64,000 nt of DNA from Ilumatobacteraceae bacterium (GCA_033344875.1 JAWPMO010000001.1:2071595-2135594), one strand, 5' to 3'; counted from the first letter of the stretch, positions 24,169-33,046 are shown. The notes: generated by a model not told the origin, from the sequence alone. Made by a program: numbers and translations.

Positions 24169-24843
24169 TCAGAACAGTGTCGGCTGTTCCGGTCGGTACA
24201 CGCGAGGGCATGCCGTCCACGGCACGTAGTTGTCCATGAAGACCCACGTGCGCCGGTGGATCGCCGACGGGCCGTACCCCTGCAGCGCCGACTTGTGGAG
24301 CGGACACGGGTACCCCTTGTTCGTATCGAACGACCAGTTCGGGTAGCTCTCCGACAGCTCGCGCATCTCACGATCACGGACGACCTTGGCGAGGATGCTC
24401 GCCGCTGCGACGCTCAGGCAGTGCCGGTCGGCCTTGACCCGCATCTCGACGTTGGCCACCGACGGAGACACGAAGTTCCACTTGCCGTCGCTGACGGCCA
24501 CGTCGGGGGTGACGCCGAGACCCTCGACGGCGCGCCGACACGCCAGCTTCTGGGCGTCGGCCATGCCGAGTTCGTCGCATTCCTCCTGCGAGGCCGCCCC
24601 GGTCGACCATGCATCGCACCAGCTCGCGATCCGCTCGAACAGCCGCTCACGCTCTCGTTCGGAGAGCACTTTCGAGTCACGGACGCCGAGCACCCGTCGC
24701 TCGCGTGGCAGGATCGCCGCGCCGACCACGAGCGGACCGGCCCAGGCACCACGCCCGACCTCGTCGATCCCGACCACGGTCTCGAACCCCTTGGCCCACA
24801 TCTCCTGCTCGATCTTGCGGGTGGGTGCCCGGCCGGGTGCCAT
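24169..24843 (-). CDS. rnhB: Ribonuclease HII
   Basis: 224 residues. Catalytic carboxylates are visible: D27 and E28 in GIDEVGRG, D119 in VSDGKW and D139 in KADRHC, followed by the helix VAAASILAKVVRD. The C-terminus has NKGYPCPLHKSALQGYGPSAIHRRTW. It removes the RNA strand and single ribonucleotides from DNA hybrids. It is a single gene converging on the regulator. A TAGCGT hexamer supports the ATG at 24843. Confidence 0.93.
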   Translation of the reverse strand: MAPGRAPTRKIEQEMWAKGFETVVGIDEVGRGAWAGPLVVGAAILPRERRVLGVRDSKVLSERERERLFERIASWCDAWSTGAASQEECDELGMADAQKLACRRAVEGLGVTPDVAVSDGKWNFVSPSVANVEMRVKADRHCLSVAAASILAKVVRDREMRELSESYPNWSFDTNKGYPCPLHKSALQGYGPSAIHRRTWVFMDNYVPWTACPRVYRPEQPTLF

Positions 24844-24851
24844 CGAAACCG

Positions 24852-24857
24852 ACGCTA
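24852..24857 (-). promoter_or_regulatory. -10 hexamer TAGCGT of rnhB
   Basis: Eight-base spacer to the ATG at 24843. Confidence 0.45.
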
Positions 24858-24902
24858 CCGCTTCCGGTCGGGTTCGCCGGAGCGAGCTGCCATGATGAGC
24901 CG

Positions 24903-25514
24903 ATGGAACTGCGAGTCGTCGGGGCCGGTCTCGGGCGAACGGGCACCAAGTCGCTGCAGGAGGCGCTCCAACTGCTGCTCGGGGCGCCGTGCTACCACAT
25001 GGCCGAGGTGTCCCGACAGCCCGATCACGTCGACACGTGGCGTCGCGCCGCCGAGGGCGACCCGCCCGACTGGCGCGAGTTCTTCGACGGCTACGCCGCT
25101 GCGGTCGACTGGCCGGCGGCTTCGTTCTGGGAGGGCATCGCCGACGCGTTCCCCGACGCGATCATCCTCCACTCGACGCGCCGCGACGCCGACACGTGGT
25201 TCCGCAGCGCGTCGCAGACGATCCTCCGGGAACGCGAACGCGACCCCGACGACCCGTTCACCCCCATGCGCACCGCCATGATGGCGCGCACGTTCGACGG
25301 CCCCGAGACCGACCGCGCCGTGGCCGTCGCCGGCTACGAGCGCCACAACCGGCACGTGCTCGCGACCGCGCCGCCCGAACGGCTGCTCGGCTATCAGCCG
25401 GGCGACGGGTGGGAGCCGCTGTGTCGCGCCCTCGGCGTGCCCGTGCCGGACCTCCCGTTCCCACACACCAACACCACCGCCGAGTTCCGTCGGCGCGCCG
25501 GACTCGGGGACTGA
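24903..25514 (+). CDS. Sulfotransferase-like P-loop protein
   Basis: 203 residues starting MELRVVGAGLGRTGTKSLQ. The loop GLGRTGTKSL (9-18) is the 5'-phosphosulfate-binding motif of the short sulfotransferase/P-loop NTPase family found in fungi and actinobacteria. HSTRRDADTWFRS supplies the 3'-phosphate-binding arginine and serine. The acceptor is unknown. The homocysteine methyltransferase gene follows after three bases, so the two are co-transcribed. A link to sulfur metabolism is possible but not shown. Confidence 0.8.
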   Translation: MELRVVGAGLGRTGTKSLQEALQLLLGAPCYHMAEVSRQPDHVDTWRRAAEGDPPDWREFFDGYAAAVDWPAASFWEGIADAFPDAIILHSTRRDADTWFRSASQTILRERERDPDDPFTPMRTAMMARTFDGPETDRAVAVAGYERHNRHVLATAPPERLLGYQPGDGWEPLCRALGVPVPDLPFPHTNTTAEFRRRAGLGD

Positions 25515-25517
25515 CCC

Positions 25518-26402
25518 GTGCACCACGACATCACCCTGCTCGACGGCGGCATGGGGCAGGAGCTGCTCCTGCGCGCCGATGCCGAACCCGCACCGCTGTG
25601 GTCCAGCCAGGTCATGATCGATCAGCCCGAACTGGTTCGTGACGTCCACGCCGACTTCATCGCTGCCGGCGCCGACGTGATCACGGTCAACGCATACTCG
25701 GCGACCCGCTGCCGCCTCGGTCCCGCCGGGTTCGGCGACGACTACGAGCGGCTGCAGCAACTCGCGTGCCGGCTCGCCGTCGAGGCCCGCGGCGACCGCT
25801 CCGACGTACGGATCGCCGGCTGCCTCTCGCCGTACGGATGGACCTACCGACCGGAGATGGCACCGCCGTTCGACGAACTGTGGCCGCTGTACGCCGAGAC
25901 TGCGGCGTTGCAGGCACCGCACGTCGATCTGATCATCTGCGAGACCATGGGGTCGATCGACGAGGCTCGCGCCGCGGTCACCGGCGCCGCTGCGACCGGC
26001 CTCCCGGTGTGGGTCAGCTGGACGCTCATCGACGACGACACGGCCCGACTCCGCAGCGGCGAACCGCTCGTCGACGCGGTCGCGGCACTCGCCGAACTCG
26101 ACCCTGCTGCGACCCTCGTGAACTGTTCGGTGCCCGAGGCGTTCACGGCGGCGATGCCGGCGCTCGCCACGAGCCCGGTGCCGTTCGGCGCGTATGCGAA
26201 CGGCTTCAGTCACATCGTCGACGACTACGCACCCGGTCAGGTCACGACGCTGCTCGGCCACCGCCACGACCTGGGGCCGGACGCGTACGCCGATGTCGCT
26301 CTCGGGTGGGTCGGCCAGGGAGCCACGATCGTGGGCGGGTGCTGCGAGATCGGACCGGGCCACATCGCCGAACTCGACCGACGACTCGCCGGGCTCAGCT
26401 GA
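25518..26402 (+). CDS. Homocysteine S-methyltransferase family protein
   Basis: 294 residues from a GTG. TIM-barrel enzyme with LLDGGMGQEL at 7-16 and the three zinc cysteines C203 (NCS) and C275/C276 (GGCCEIGPGHI). The family methylates homocysteine from S-methylmethionine, betaine or S-adenosylmethionine. Some members demethylate other thioethers. The 3' end overlaps the converging hypothetical gene by eight bases. Confidence 0.88.
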   Translation: MHHDITLLDGGMGQELLLRADAEPAPLWSSQVMIDQPELVRDVHADFIAAGADVITVNAYSATRCRLGPAGFGDDYERLQQLACRLAVEARGDRSDVRIAGCLSPYGWTYRPEMAPPFDELWPLYAETAALQAPHVDLIICETMGSIDEARAAVTGAAATGLPVWVSWTLIDDDTARLRSGEPLVDAVAALAELDPAATLVNCSVPEAFTAAMPALATSPVPFGAYANGFSHIVDDYAPGQVTTLLGHRHDLGPDAYADVALGWVGQGATIVGGCCEIGPGHIAELDRRLAGLS

Positions 26403-27657
26403 ACGAGCCGGGTTCGCCGTCGAGGTCGATCTCGACGTCAGGTTCCGACGGTTCGACGACCGGTGCGGGTGTCGCATCCCCGGCCACATCCGAGACGATC
26501 GGCTGGGCACCGGGGGGCGGCGGCCACAGCGTCTCACCCTTCGTCTCCGACGAGCTCCACTCGGGAGCGGCGATCGGCGCCGACAGCTCGATGGCATCAC
26601 CGGTCTGCTCCCACAGCAGCGCCGGTCGCTCGCCGTGCCAGCGGATCGCGAACGAGACCGCCGAACCCGCGACGGTCGGCACGCCGTACACGTCGACCGA
26701 CCGTCCCAGCCAGTCGCCCGGCATCCCGACCGGCAGCAGTGCGCCCGCCCGGGCGAGATGGGATTCGAGCCACGCGATCGACCGAACGCCACCGGGCGGG
26801 TCGGCCGGTGGCGCTGACGGGGATCGACGAGCGACGATGCGCTCGAGGTCGCGCCGAGCACGCCGCTCCCCCGCCACCGTCAGGACACGGCCGGCGGCAG
26901 CCAGCGCCGCGTCGGCGTCCCATCCTGCGACCGGACCCAGCGCCTGGACGGCGTCGACGAGTTCGGGCATCCACGGATCGGGCGGTTCGCCCATCCGGAC
27001 CAGTTCGCCGAGCGCGAGCACGAAGCCGGCCGCGTCGTCGGCGGCCCGCGGAATCGACCCGAGCGCGATCTCGCACCGTTGCGCCGTGATCTCCTCGGCG
27101 AGCAGCGAGCCACGATCGCCATCGGGGAGGACGAACCTGCTGGCCCGCTCGGTCAACGACAACCAGCCCCGGACCACCTGCGTCATCGTGGACACACCCG
27201 CCGGGATCGGACCCGATCGCTGCCCGCCGTGGGCGAGTGCGATGCGGGCGGTCGCCTGGTGACCGAGGGGGATGACGAAGGCGCCCTCGGGGAGTTCGAT
27301 CCCTTCGATCGGCACATCGACGATGGGCCGCTCGGTCAGGACATCGCTGCGGTCGAACGCCACGGCGACGGCCATCGGTGACTCGTTCTCGAACTCGACG
27401 ACCGTCAGGCCGCCGGCGTCGGCGACGGAGTAGATGCGCTGCACCACGTCGCCGCTCGGCACGCGCACCCTGGTCTCGGTGACCGCCGTACCCTCGACCC
27501 GCCGCTGACGGACCGAGGTCTCCTCGGCGGGGACGTGCCATCGGTCGTCGGCCGCGACGAACCAGTCGAGGGTGGGGACGTCATCCCACGGCTCGATCGT
27601 GCCCCATTCGGTGATCGAGGCGCGCCAGGGTCGTCCGGTCACTCCGGTCGTGATCAC
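26395..27657 (-). CDS. Conserved hypothetical protein, function unknown
   Basis: 420 residues from a GTG at 27657. I do not recognise a family. The first 150 residues look beta-rich (RVRVPSGDVVQRIYSVA, LTVVEFENESPMAVAVAF, GAFVIPLG) and the middle is helical (EITAQRCEIALG). The end is an acidic, proline-rich tail finishing in EIDLDGEP. There is no signal peptide or membrane segment. It starts six bases downstream of gpsA and so is its operon partner. A carbohydrate-related beta-sandwich plus helical barrel is one possibility, stated as a guess. Confidence 0.75.
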   Translation of the reverse strand: MITTGVTGRPWRASITEWGTIEPWDDVPTLDWFVAADDRWHVPAEETSVRQRRVEGTAVTETRVRVPSGDVVQRIYSVADAGGLTVVEFENESPMAVAVAFDRSDVLTERPIVDVPIEGIELPEGAFVIPLGHQATARIALAHGGQRSGPIPAGVSTMTQVVRGWLSLTERASRFVLPDGDRGSLLAEEITAQRCEIALGSIPRAADDAAGFVLALGELVRMGEPPDPWMPELVDAVQALGPVAGWDADAALAAAGRVLTVAGERRARRDLERIVARRSPSAPPADPPGGVRSIAWLESHLARAGALLPVGMPGDWLGRSVDVYGVPTVAGSAVSFAIRWHGERPALLWEQTGDAIELSAPIAAPEWSSSETKGETLWPPPPGAQPIVSDVAGDATPAPVVEPSEPDVEIDLDGEPGSFS

Positions 27658-27663
27658 GGGGCG

Positions 27664-28671
27664 CTACTCGAGTTCGCTCTTGGACGTTCGCGACATCAGC
27701 GCCGTGAGTGCTTCGCGGGCGTTCCGGCCCTCGTGGCACACGGCGACGACCTGCTCGGTGATCGGCATCTCGACACCGTACCGACGGGCGAGGTCGAGCA
27801 CACTCGGAGAGCTCTTGACGCCCTCGGCCACCATGTTCATCGATGCCAGGATGTCGTCGATCGTCTGTCCGCGGCCGAGCGCGAGTCCGACCGAGTTGTT
27901 GCGGCTCTGTTTGGACGAGCACGTGGCGATCAAGTCACCCATGCCGGCCAAACCGGCGAACGTGGCCGGATCGCCGCCCATCGCCACCCCCAGCCGCGAC
28001 ATCTCGGCCAGCCCGCGGGTGATCAGCGTGGCGCGGGTGTTGTCACCGAACTCCATTCCCTCGGCCATGCCCGACGCGATCGCGATGACATTCTTGACCA
28101 CACCGGCGACCTCGCATCCGACGACGTCGGGGTTCGTGTACACGCGGAGGCTCGGCCTGGTCAGGATCCGCTGGAGCTCGCGGGCGATCGTCTCGTCGGG
28201 GATCGCCACGACGCTCGCCGCCGGCTGACCGGCCATGATCTCCTTGGCCAGGTTGGGGCCGGTCATCACGCCGATCGGACGGCCCGGCATCTCCTCGGCC
28301 GCGACCTCCGTCATGCGCATCAACGTTTCGCGCTCGATGCCCTTGGTGAGGCTCACCACCGGCACCCAGGGCCGGAGATACTTGGCCGCTTCGACGGCGA
28401 CGGCACGGAATCCGTGTGACGGCGCAGCGAGGATCACGACGTCGGCGCTCTCGACGGCCTCGGCCATCGACGCCGTCGCCTGCAGCCGGTCGGGCAGGGT
28501 GAACGCCGGCAGATAGTCCGGGTTGACTCGGGCAGAGTTGATCTGGTCGACGAGCTCGGCACGCCGGGCCCAGAGCATGGTCGGGGTGTTGGCACTGGCG
28601 AGCGCGGCGACGGTGGTTCCCCACGAACCGGCACCGACGACCGCGACACGAATCTCGGGAGTGGGCGCCAT
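27664..28671 (-). CDS. gpsA: Glycerol-3-phosphate dehydrogenase (NAD(P)+)
   Basis: 335 residues. N-terminal GAGSWGTT (13-20) binds the nucleotide. SLTKGIE and GPNLAKEI are the conserved GpsA boxes, followed by KNVIAIASGMAEG and a C-terminal PITEQV. It reduces dihydroxyacetone phosphate to sn-glycerol-3-phosphate for phospholipid synthesis. A TACGCT hexamer six bases upstream supports the ATG at 28671 over the much longer frame. Confidence 0.94.
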   Translation of the reverse strand: MAPTPEIRVAVVGAGSWGTTVAALASANTPTMLWARRAELVDQINSARVNPDYLPAFTLPDRLQATASMAEAVESADVVILAAPSHGFRAVAVEAAKYLRPWVPVVSLTKGIERETLMRMTEVAAEEMPGRPIGVMTGPNLAKEIMAGQPAASVVAIPDETIARELQRILTRPSLRVYTNPDVVGCEVAGVVKNVIAIASGMAEGMEFGDNTRATLITRGLAEMSRLGVAMGGDPATFAGLAGMGDLIATCSSKQSRNNSVGLALGRGQTIDDILASMNMVAEGVKSSPSVLDLARRYGVEMPITEQVVAVCHEGRNAREALTALMSRTSKSELE

Positions 28672-28677
28672 GGCCGC

Positions 28678-28683
28678 AGCGTA
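28678..28683 (-). promoter_or_regulatory. -10 hexamer TACGCT of gpsA
   Basis: Six-base spacer to the ATG at 28671. Confidence 0.5.
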
Positions 28684-28739
28684 GGCGCTGGGCATTCGTC
28701 GCGGTGGAGCCTGGCTCCACGATCCGTCCGAGCAGCACG

Positions 28740-28745
28740 TAACCT
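28740..28745 (+). promoter_or_regulatory. -10 hexamer TAACCT of cofC
   Basis: Seven-base spacer to the GTG at 28753. Confidence 0.5.
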
Positions 28746-28752
28746 CGGCGGG

Positions 28753-29352
28753 GTGGAGACGGCCGCGCTCATTCCGATCAAGGGCTTCCACGCCGCCAAG
28801 GCCCGACTCGCACCGGTCCTCGGCGAGGCCGACCGAGAACGACTCGCCCGTTGGATGGCGACCCGGGTGGTGCAGGCATTCGGTCCGATCCCGACCTTCG
28901 TGGCCTGCGACGACGACGGGGTCGCCGCCTGGGCCGAGACGCTGGGCGCGAGCGTGCTGTGGGGACCCGGGCTCGGCCTGAACGGTGCGATCGACGTGGG
29001 GGTCGAGACGCTCGCCGGCAAAGGCGTCGATCACGTCGTCATCGCCCACGGCGATCTCCCTCGCCCCGAGGCGCTCGCCGGCGTCGCGGTGACCGGGACG
29101 ATCGTCCTCGTCCCCGATCGCCGGCGCGACGGCTCCAACGTCATCGCCCGCCCGACATCCGTCTCGCTGCCGGCCGAGTACGGCGCCGGCAGCTTCGAAC
29201 GTCACCTCGCGTCGGCGCTCGCCGCGAACGTACCGGTCCAGGTTCGCTCCGATCCGCACCTGTCGATCGATGTCGACACGATCGACGACTGCCGACACCC
29301 GATCGCCGCCGCAGTGCTCCGTCCCTTCCTGGGCGACAGGATGCCGACGTGA
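28753..29352 (+). CDS. cofC: 2-phospho-L-lactate/PEP guanylyltransferase of F420 synthesis
   Basis: 199 residues from a GTG. The CofC/FbiD nucleotidyltransferase pattern is clear: ALIPIKGFHAAKARLAPVL at the N-terminus, GPGLGLNGAIDVG, HGDLPRPE (metal-binding Asp) and PDRRRDGSNVIARP, then SIDVDTIDD near the end. It activates phospholactate or phosphoenolpyruvate with GTP for coenzyme F420. The stop overlaps the PIG-L gene start (GTGA). Confidence 0.9.
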   Translation: METAALIPIKGFHAAKARLAPVLGEADRERLARWMATRVVQAFGPIPTFVACDDDGVAAWAETLGASVLWGPGLGLNGAIDVGVETLAGKGVDHVVIAHGDLPRPEALAGVAVTGTIVLVPDRRRDGSNVIARPTSVSLPAEYGAGSFERHLASALAANVPVQVRSDPHLSIDVDTIDDCRHPIAAAVLRPFLGDRMPT

Positions 29353-30116
29353 ACGCCAACGAGCCGGGACAGCCCGCCAACCCGGTCGCTGCGCACAGCC
29401 GAGACCTGCCGACCCCGCGTGTCGCGCTCGCGATCGGCGCCCACCCCGACGACATCGAGTTCGGCTGCGGCGCCACGCTCGCCAAGTGGGCCGCCGACGG
29501 ATGCGTCGTCCACCACCTGGTGTGCACCGACGGCTCCAAGGGCACCTGGGACGCCGACGCCGACAAGGTGGCGCTCGCCGAACGGCGGCAGGTCGAGCAG
29601 CGCGAGGCCGCCCGCCGCTTGGCCGGCGACCACGCCGGCGAGTGCCGGTTCCTCGAGTACGTCGACGGCGAACTCGACAGCGATCTGGTCGCGCGTGGCC
29701 GGGTGGCACGGGTGATCCGCGAGCTCCGACCCGATGTCGTACTCGGACACGACCCGTGGAAGCGGTACCGGCTGCACCCCGACCATCGCCACGCCGGACT
29801 CCTGGCGTGTGACGGGGTGGTGGCTGCTCGCGACCCGCACTTCTACCCCGAGCACGGCATTCCGCAGCACCGCCCCGAACGGCTCCTCCTGTTCGAAGCC
29901 GACGTGCCGAACCACCTCGAGGACGTCACGACATGGGTCGCGACCAAGCTGCATGCGCTCGAGGCCCACGAGAGCCAGTTCGAATCGACGATGCACGCCG
30001 TCGACGACGACCAACTCGCAGCCTTCCGCCGGCGGATCAGCGAGCGACTCGAAGATCTCGGACGGCCGGACGGCGTCGGCGCCGCCGAGGTGTTCGCACT
30101 CATCGACGATCTCTGA
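29349..30116 (+). CDS. PIG-L family deacetylase
   Basis: 255 residues from the GTG at 29349. Zinc motif AHPDD at 31-35 and HPDH at 143-146 define the LmbE/PIG-L family, which includes MshB and Mca of mycothiol metabolism. The N-terminal 20 residues are a disordered leader. The substrate cannot be told from sequence. Coupling to cofC is structural (four-base overlap) and may be incidental. The transcript ends at the perfect hairpin at 30149-30176. Confidence 0.85.
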   Translation: MNANEPGQPANPVAAHSRDLPTPRVALAIGAHPDDIEFGCGATLAKWAADGCVVHHLVCTDGSKGTWDADADKVALAERRQVEQREAARRLAGDHAGECRFLEYVDGELDSDLVARGRVARVIRELRPDVVLGHDPWKRYRLHPDHRHAGLLACDGVVAARDPHFYPEHGIPQHRPERLLLFEADVPNHLEDVTTWVATKLHALEAHESQFESTMHAVDDDQLAAFRRRISERLEDLGRPDGVGAAEVFALIDDL

Positions 30117-30148
30117 TCGGCGTCTGCCGACTGCGCCCCGGACGCGAC

Positions 30149-30176
30149 GAGGGGCGGGCCGATCGGCCCGCCCCTC
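30149..30176. terminator. Perfect 28-base palindrome, bidirectional terminator
   Basis: Arms GAGGGGCGGGCC and GGCCCGCCCCTC flank GATC. It sits between the stops of two converging operons (30116 and 30198). Confidence 0.85.
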
Positions 30177-30197
30177 GCATCGCTCGATCGAGCAGCG

Positions 30198-30614
30198 TCA
30201 GGACTTCTTGCGCGCTGCCGTCTTCTTGGCCGGAGCCTTCTTCGCCGCAGCCTTCTTCTTGGCGGGCGCCTTCTTGGCCGGAGCCTTCTTCGCGGGCGCC
30301 TTCTTCGCTGCGGCCTTCTTCTTGGCCGGAGCCTTCTTGGCGGGCGCCTTCTTCGCTGCGGCCTTCTTCTTGGCCGGAGCCTTCTTGGCGGGCGCCTTCT
30401 TGGCCGGAGCCTTCTTCGCGGGCGCCTTCTTCGCTGCGGCCTTCTTGGCCGGAGCCTTCTTGGCAGGCGCCTTCTTCGCTGCGGCCTTCTTCTTGGCCGG
30501 AGCCTTCTTCGCGGGCGCCTTCTTCGCTGCGGCCTTCTTCTTGGCCGGAGCCTTCTTGGCAGGCGCCTTCTTCGCCGCGGCCTTCTTGGCCGGAGCCTTC
30601 TTCTTCGCAGCCAT
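30198..30614 (-). CDS. Lysine/alanine/proline repeat protein, histone H1-like tail
   Basis: 138 residues built almost only from AAKKAPAKK-type units with KKAAAKK spacers, ending TAARKKS. This is the composition of the C-terminal tail of mycobacterial HupB and of eukaryotic H1, which binds DNA by charge. It starts seven bases after the stop of the HU gene but in another frame, so here tail and HU body are separate polypeptides. It lacks a folded domain. The hydrophobic frame on the opposite strand is an artefact of the repeat. Confidence 0.85.
   Translation of the reverse strand: MAAKKKAPAKKAAAKKAPAKKAPAKKKAAAKKAPAKKAPAKKKAAAKKAPAKKAPAKKAAAKKAPAKKAPAKKAPAKKAPAKKKAAAKKAPAKKAPAKKKAAAKKAPAKKAPAKKAPAKKKAAAKKAPAKKTAARKKS
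30206..30614 (-). repeat. Tandem repeat array encoding PAKKA units
   Basis: Blocks of 15 to 18 bases such as GCCTTCTTGGCCGGA and GCCTTCTTCGCTGCG alternate over about 400 bases. Copy number is likely to vary between strains. Confidence 0.9.
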
Positions 30615-30621
30615 CAGCTGC

Positions 30622-30903
30622 TCAGCGCCCCGGGTTGAGGGCGGACTTGAGGGTCGAGCTCGCGGTGAACTTCATCGCGGTCGAGGCCTTGATCGGCACC
30701 GGCTCACCGGTCTGCGGGTTGCGGCCGGTACGCGCCGGGCGCTCGGTGGTGCTGAACGAGCCGAAGCCCGGCCATGCGACCTTGTCGCCACCCTTGGTGG
30801 ACGAAACGACGATGTCGAAGAACGCACCAACGGTGCGCTCGGCGTCAGCCTTCGACACACCAGCGGCGTCGGCAACGGCTTCGAGCAATTCTGCCTTGGT
30901 CAT
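30622..30903 (-). CDS. hup: HU-family nucleoid protein
   Basis: 93 residues: [37 protein letters not shown] and the DNA-intercalating arm [12 protein letters not shown], ending KSALNPGR. It is a complete HU body without the lysine-rich extension found on mycobacterial and streptomycete HupB/HupS. That extension is encoded separately just downstream. The ATG at 30903 is chosen because of its AAAGGAAA ribosome binding site. The longer frame to 31002 has none. The upstream region contains nested inverted repeats. Confidence 0.93.
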   Translation of the reverse strand: MTKAELLEAVADAAGVSKADAERTVGAFFDIVVSSTKGGDKVAWPGFGSFSTTERPARTGRNPQTGEPVPIKASTAMKFTASSTLKSALNPGR

Positions 30904-30995
30904 GAGATTTCCTTTGTGATTCGCAGATGGACGAGTCACGCGAGCGTGTCTCGGTGCCCGTCGGGCTGTCTTCATCAAAGGCGTCAAACTACATC

Positions 30996-31026
30996 GATGC
31001 AACTACCAATGTGTTTGCATCTGCAA
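30996..31026. promoter_or_regulatory. Nested inverted repeats upstream of hup
   Basis: GATGCAA (30996-31002) and TTGCATC (31015-31021) are perfect complements 12 bases apart. TTGCA/TGCAA (31015-31026) forms a second, overlapping pair. They lie 90-125 bases before the hup ATG in an AT-richer region. Probable operator or promoter element, protein unknown. Confidence 0.4.
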
Positions 31027-31052
31027 TCAGACTCTCGTCCGGCCCTTTCGGA

Positions 31053-31508
31053 TCAACGGTCTGCGAGGTAGCTCTCGGTGTCGAACGATGCGAGGCCGAC
31101 CCTTAAGCGCGCCGCGAAGTCGGCCGAACGAACCTCGCCGTACTTCTGCCGCGGCCAGAAGAATCCGCGCAGGCCGTCACCCTTGGTTCGCGGCGCAACG
31201 TGCACGTGCAGATGGGCGACGCTCTGGCTGACGATGTTGTTCATCGCCACGAACGTGCCGCCCGCCCCGAGCGCGTCGGGCATCACCGCCGCGATCATCT
31301 GGACCCGACGGAAGAACGGACCGGTCGCGGTGCCGGGCAGATCGGTCAGCTGGACCACGTGGCGAGCAGGAACCACCAGCGTATGGCCCCAGAACAGTGG
31401 CGTTCGGTCGAGGAACGCGACGGCGACGTCGTCGGCCCACACGATGTCGGCGGGAGCGGATCCGGCGACGATGTCGCAGAAGATGCACGGCACGGCGGGA
31501 TCGTCCAT
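31053..31508 (-). CDS. HIT family nucleotide-binding protein
   Basis: 151 residues. The histidine triad is H99-L-H101-V-H103 ([12 protein letters not shown]), and C8/C11 in PCIFCDI are typical zinc ligands of HIT hydrolases. It should hydrolyse nucleoside phosphoramidates or related nucleotides. It is a single gene with a leaderless-type TAACGT hexamer six bases before the ATG. Confidence 0.9.
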   Translation of the reverse strand: MDDPAVPCIFCDIVAGSAPADIVWADDVAVAFLDRTPLFWGHTLVVPARHVVQLTDLPGTATGPFFRRVQMIAAVMPDALGAGGTFVAMNNIVSQSVAHLHVHVAPRTKGDGLRGFFWPRQKYGEVRSADFAARLRVGLASFDTESYLADR

Positions 31509-31514
31509 CGGCCC

Positions 31515-31520
31515 ACGTTA
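31515..31520 (-). promoter_or_regulatory. -10 hexamer TAACGT of the HIT gene
   Basis: Six-base spacer to the ATG at 31508. Confidence 0.5.
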
Positions 31521-31651
31521 GGTCGCTGTTCGCACACCGTTCCCCCAGGCAGCGGCGACCATCCCCCACCGGTTCACCACCGTCGGATACAACTGCGATC
31601 GTTAAACCGCCATCAACGATCCGAGTCCACTCGACCCCACACGAGGTGCCT

Positions 31652-33046
31652 GTGACCGACCTTCAGACGAACGCCCGCCAGCGGGCAATCGCAACCGCCC
31701 AGCGCGAAGGAGGTGATCACGAATCGTCAGCGGAGACCACGACCCGGATCGTCGTCGACACGTCCGTACTGATCGCCGATCCGCACTGTTTCGACACGTT
31801 CGGCGACGCCGCACTCATCGTGCCGCTGACCGTCGTCGAAGAACTCGACTCGCTCAAGACCCGGCCCGACGACGTCGGTCGCGCCGCCCGGACGGCGCTC
31901 CGGACGATCGAGGAGTACCGGGTGCAGCACGGCGGATCGTTGGCCGAACCGGTCGCGGTCGGCGACGGCACCCTGCAGATCGAGATCAACGGCATCCAGA
32001 AGCATCTGCTCGTCGAGCACGGGCTCGACGTCAGCGTGCCCGACAACCGCATCATCGGTGCCGCGCTCGGCCAGGCCGGCAAGGGCCCCACGGTCATGCT
32101 CTCCAACGACGCTGCGCTCCGCATCAAGGCCGCCCACCTCGGCCTGACCGCCGCCGCCCACGAACCGACCAAGGCCGGTCGGGGTGACCGCCCGGTCGGC
32201 TGGGTCGTGATCGAAGCGGGCCACGACGTCGTCGATTGCCTGTACGCCGCCGGCGGCGTCGACGTCGGAGCGGTCGAGGACGCGACGACCCTCCACGACA
32301 ACGAGTTCGCCGTGCTGCGGTCGGGTTCGCAATCGGCGCTGACCCGCCGGATCGGCGACGAGCTGGTGTTGCTCCCTCACTCCTTGCCCGAACCGTGGGG
32401 TCTGCGACCACGCAACAAGGAGCAGCGTTTCGCCGTCGAACTGCTCCTCGACCCCGACATCGCCGTGGTCACGCTCGACGGTCGCGCCGGAACCGGCAAG
32501 ACCATCCTCGCGATCGCCGCCGCACTCGAGCAGGTCGTCGAGCAGCAGCGGTACGAGCGGGTCGCGGTGTACCGACCCCTCGTGCCGGTCGGCCGCGCCG
32601 ACGTCGGGTTCCTGCCCGGCGGCCTCGAGGAGAAGCTCGATCCCTGGATGTCGGCCATCCACGACGCGATCGTGGCGCTCACCGACCGGAACAGCAGCCA
32701 CGACGCGCGCCGGCTGATCGAGGAGCTCACCGCCCGCGGCCAGCTCTCGCTCGAGTCGGTCACCTTCCTCCGTGGCCGCTCGCTCCAGCGTCAGATCGTC
32801 GTGATCGACGAGGCACAGAACCTCGAACCGACGACGTTGCGGACGATCCTCACCCGCATCGGTGACGGCACCAAGGTGATCTTCACCGGCGACACGAGCC
32901 AGATCGATGCTCCGTACCTCGGCGAGTCGAACAATGCCCTCGCCGTGCTCACCAACGCCTTCGGCGGCCAGCGCTGCTTCGGCCACGTCACGCTGACGGC
33001 GTGCGAGCGCAGCGACGTCGCCAGCCTCGCGGCCGAGCTCCTCTGA
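31652..33046 (+). CDS. PIN domain-PhoH ATPase fusion (PhoH2)
   Basis: 464 residues from the GTG at 31652. The N-terminal PIN nuclease domain (about 31-170) has its acidic residues at D36, E64, D131 and D153. The C-terminal PhoH ATPase has Walker A GRAGTGKT at 277-284 and Walker B VVIDEAQN at 383-390. PhoH2 proteins are RNA helicase-ribonucleases and are often linked to a small antitoxin-like gene upstream. No such gene is visible in the 143-base gap here. The DnaQ-like exonuclease follows after 68 bases with its own promoter. Confidence 0.9.
   Translation: MTDLQTNARQRAIATAQREGGDHESSAETTTRIVVDTSVLIADPHCFDTFGDAALIVPLTVVEELDSLKTRPDDVGRAARTALRTIEEYRVQHGGSLAEPVAVGDGTLQIEINGIQKHLLVEHGLDVSVPDNRIIGAALGQAGKGPTVMLSNDAALRIKAAHLGLTAAAHEPTKAGRGDRPVGWVVIEAGHDVVDCLYAAGGVDVGAVEDATTLHDNEFAVLRSGSQSALTRRIGDELVLLPHSLPEPWGLRPRNKEQRFAVELLLDPDIAVVTLDGRAGTGKTILAIAAALEQVVEQQRYERVAVYRPLVPVGRADVGFLPGGLEEKLDPWMSAIHDAIVALTDRNSSHDARRLIEELTARGQLSLESVTFLRGRSLQRQIVVIDEAQNLEPTTLRTILTRIGDGTKVIFTGDTSQIDAPYLGESNNALAVLTNAFGGQRCFGHVTLTACERSDVASLAAELL

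Noticed and set aside
24903-25514. Sulfotransferase as part of a sulfated-metabolite cluster with the sulfatase at 19128
   Set aside because: They are several kilobases apart with unrelated genes between, and no PAPS synthesis genes are present.
30206-30614. Repeat array considered as CRISPR
   Set aside because: No unique spacers. Units are 15-18 bases, protein-coding and in frame.
29734-31071. Plus-strand frames with a strongly hydrophobic AFFLAGAFF repeat, which look like a membrane protein
   Set aside because: They are the reverse complement of the lysine-rich PAKKA repeat. The real gene is on the minus strand with HU upstream and a terminator downstream.
31509-31651. Search for an antitoxin-like gene (PhoAT type) upstream of the PIN-PhoH gene
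   Set aside because: The 143-base gap has no start codon with a plausible small protein in phase and contains the promoter of the HIT gene.
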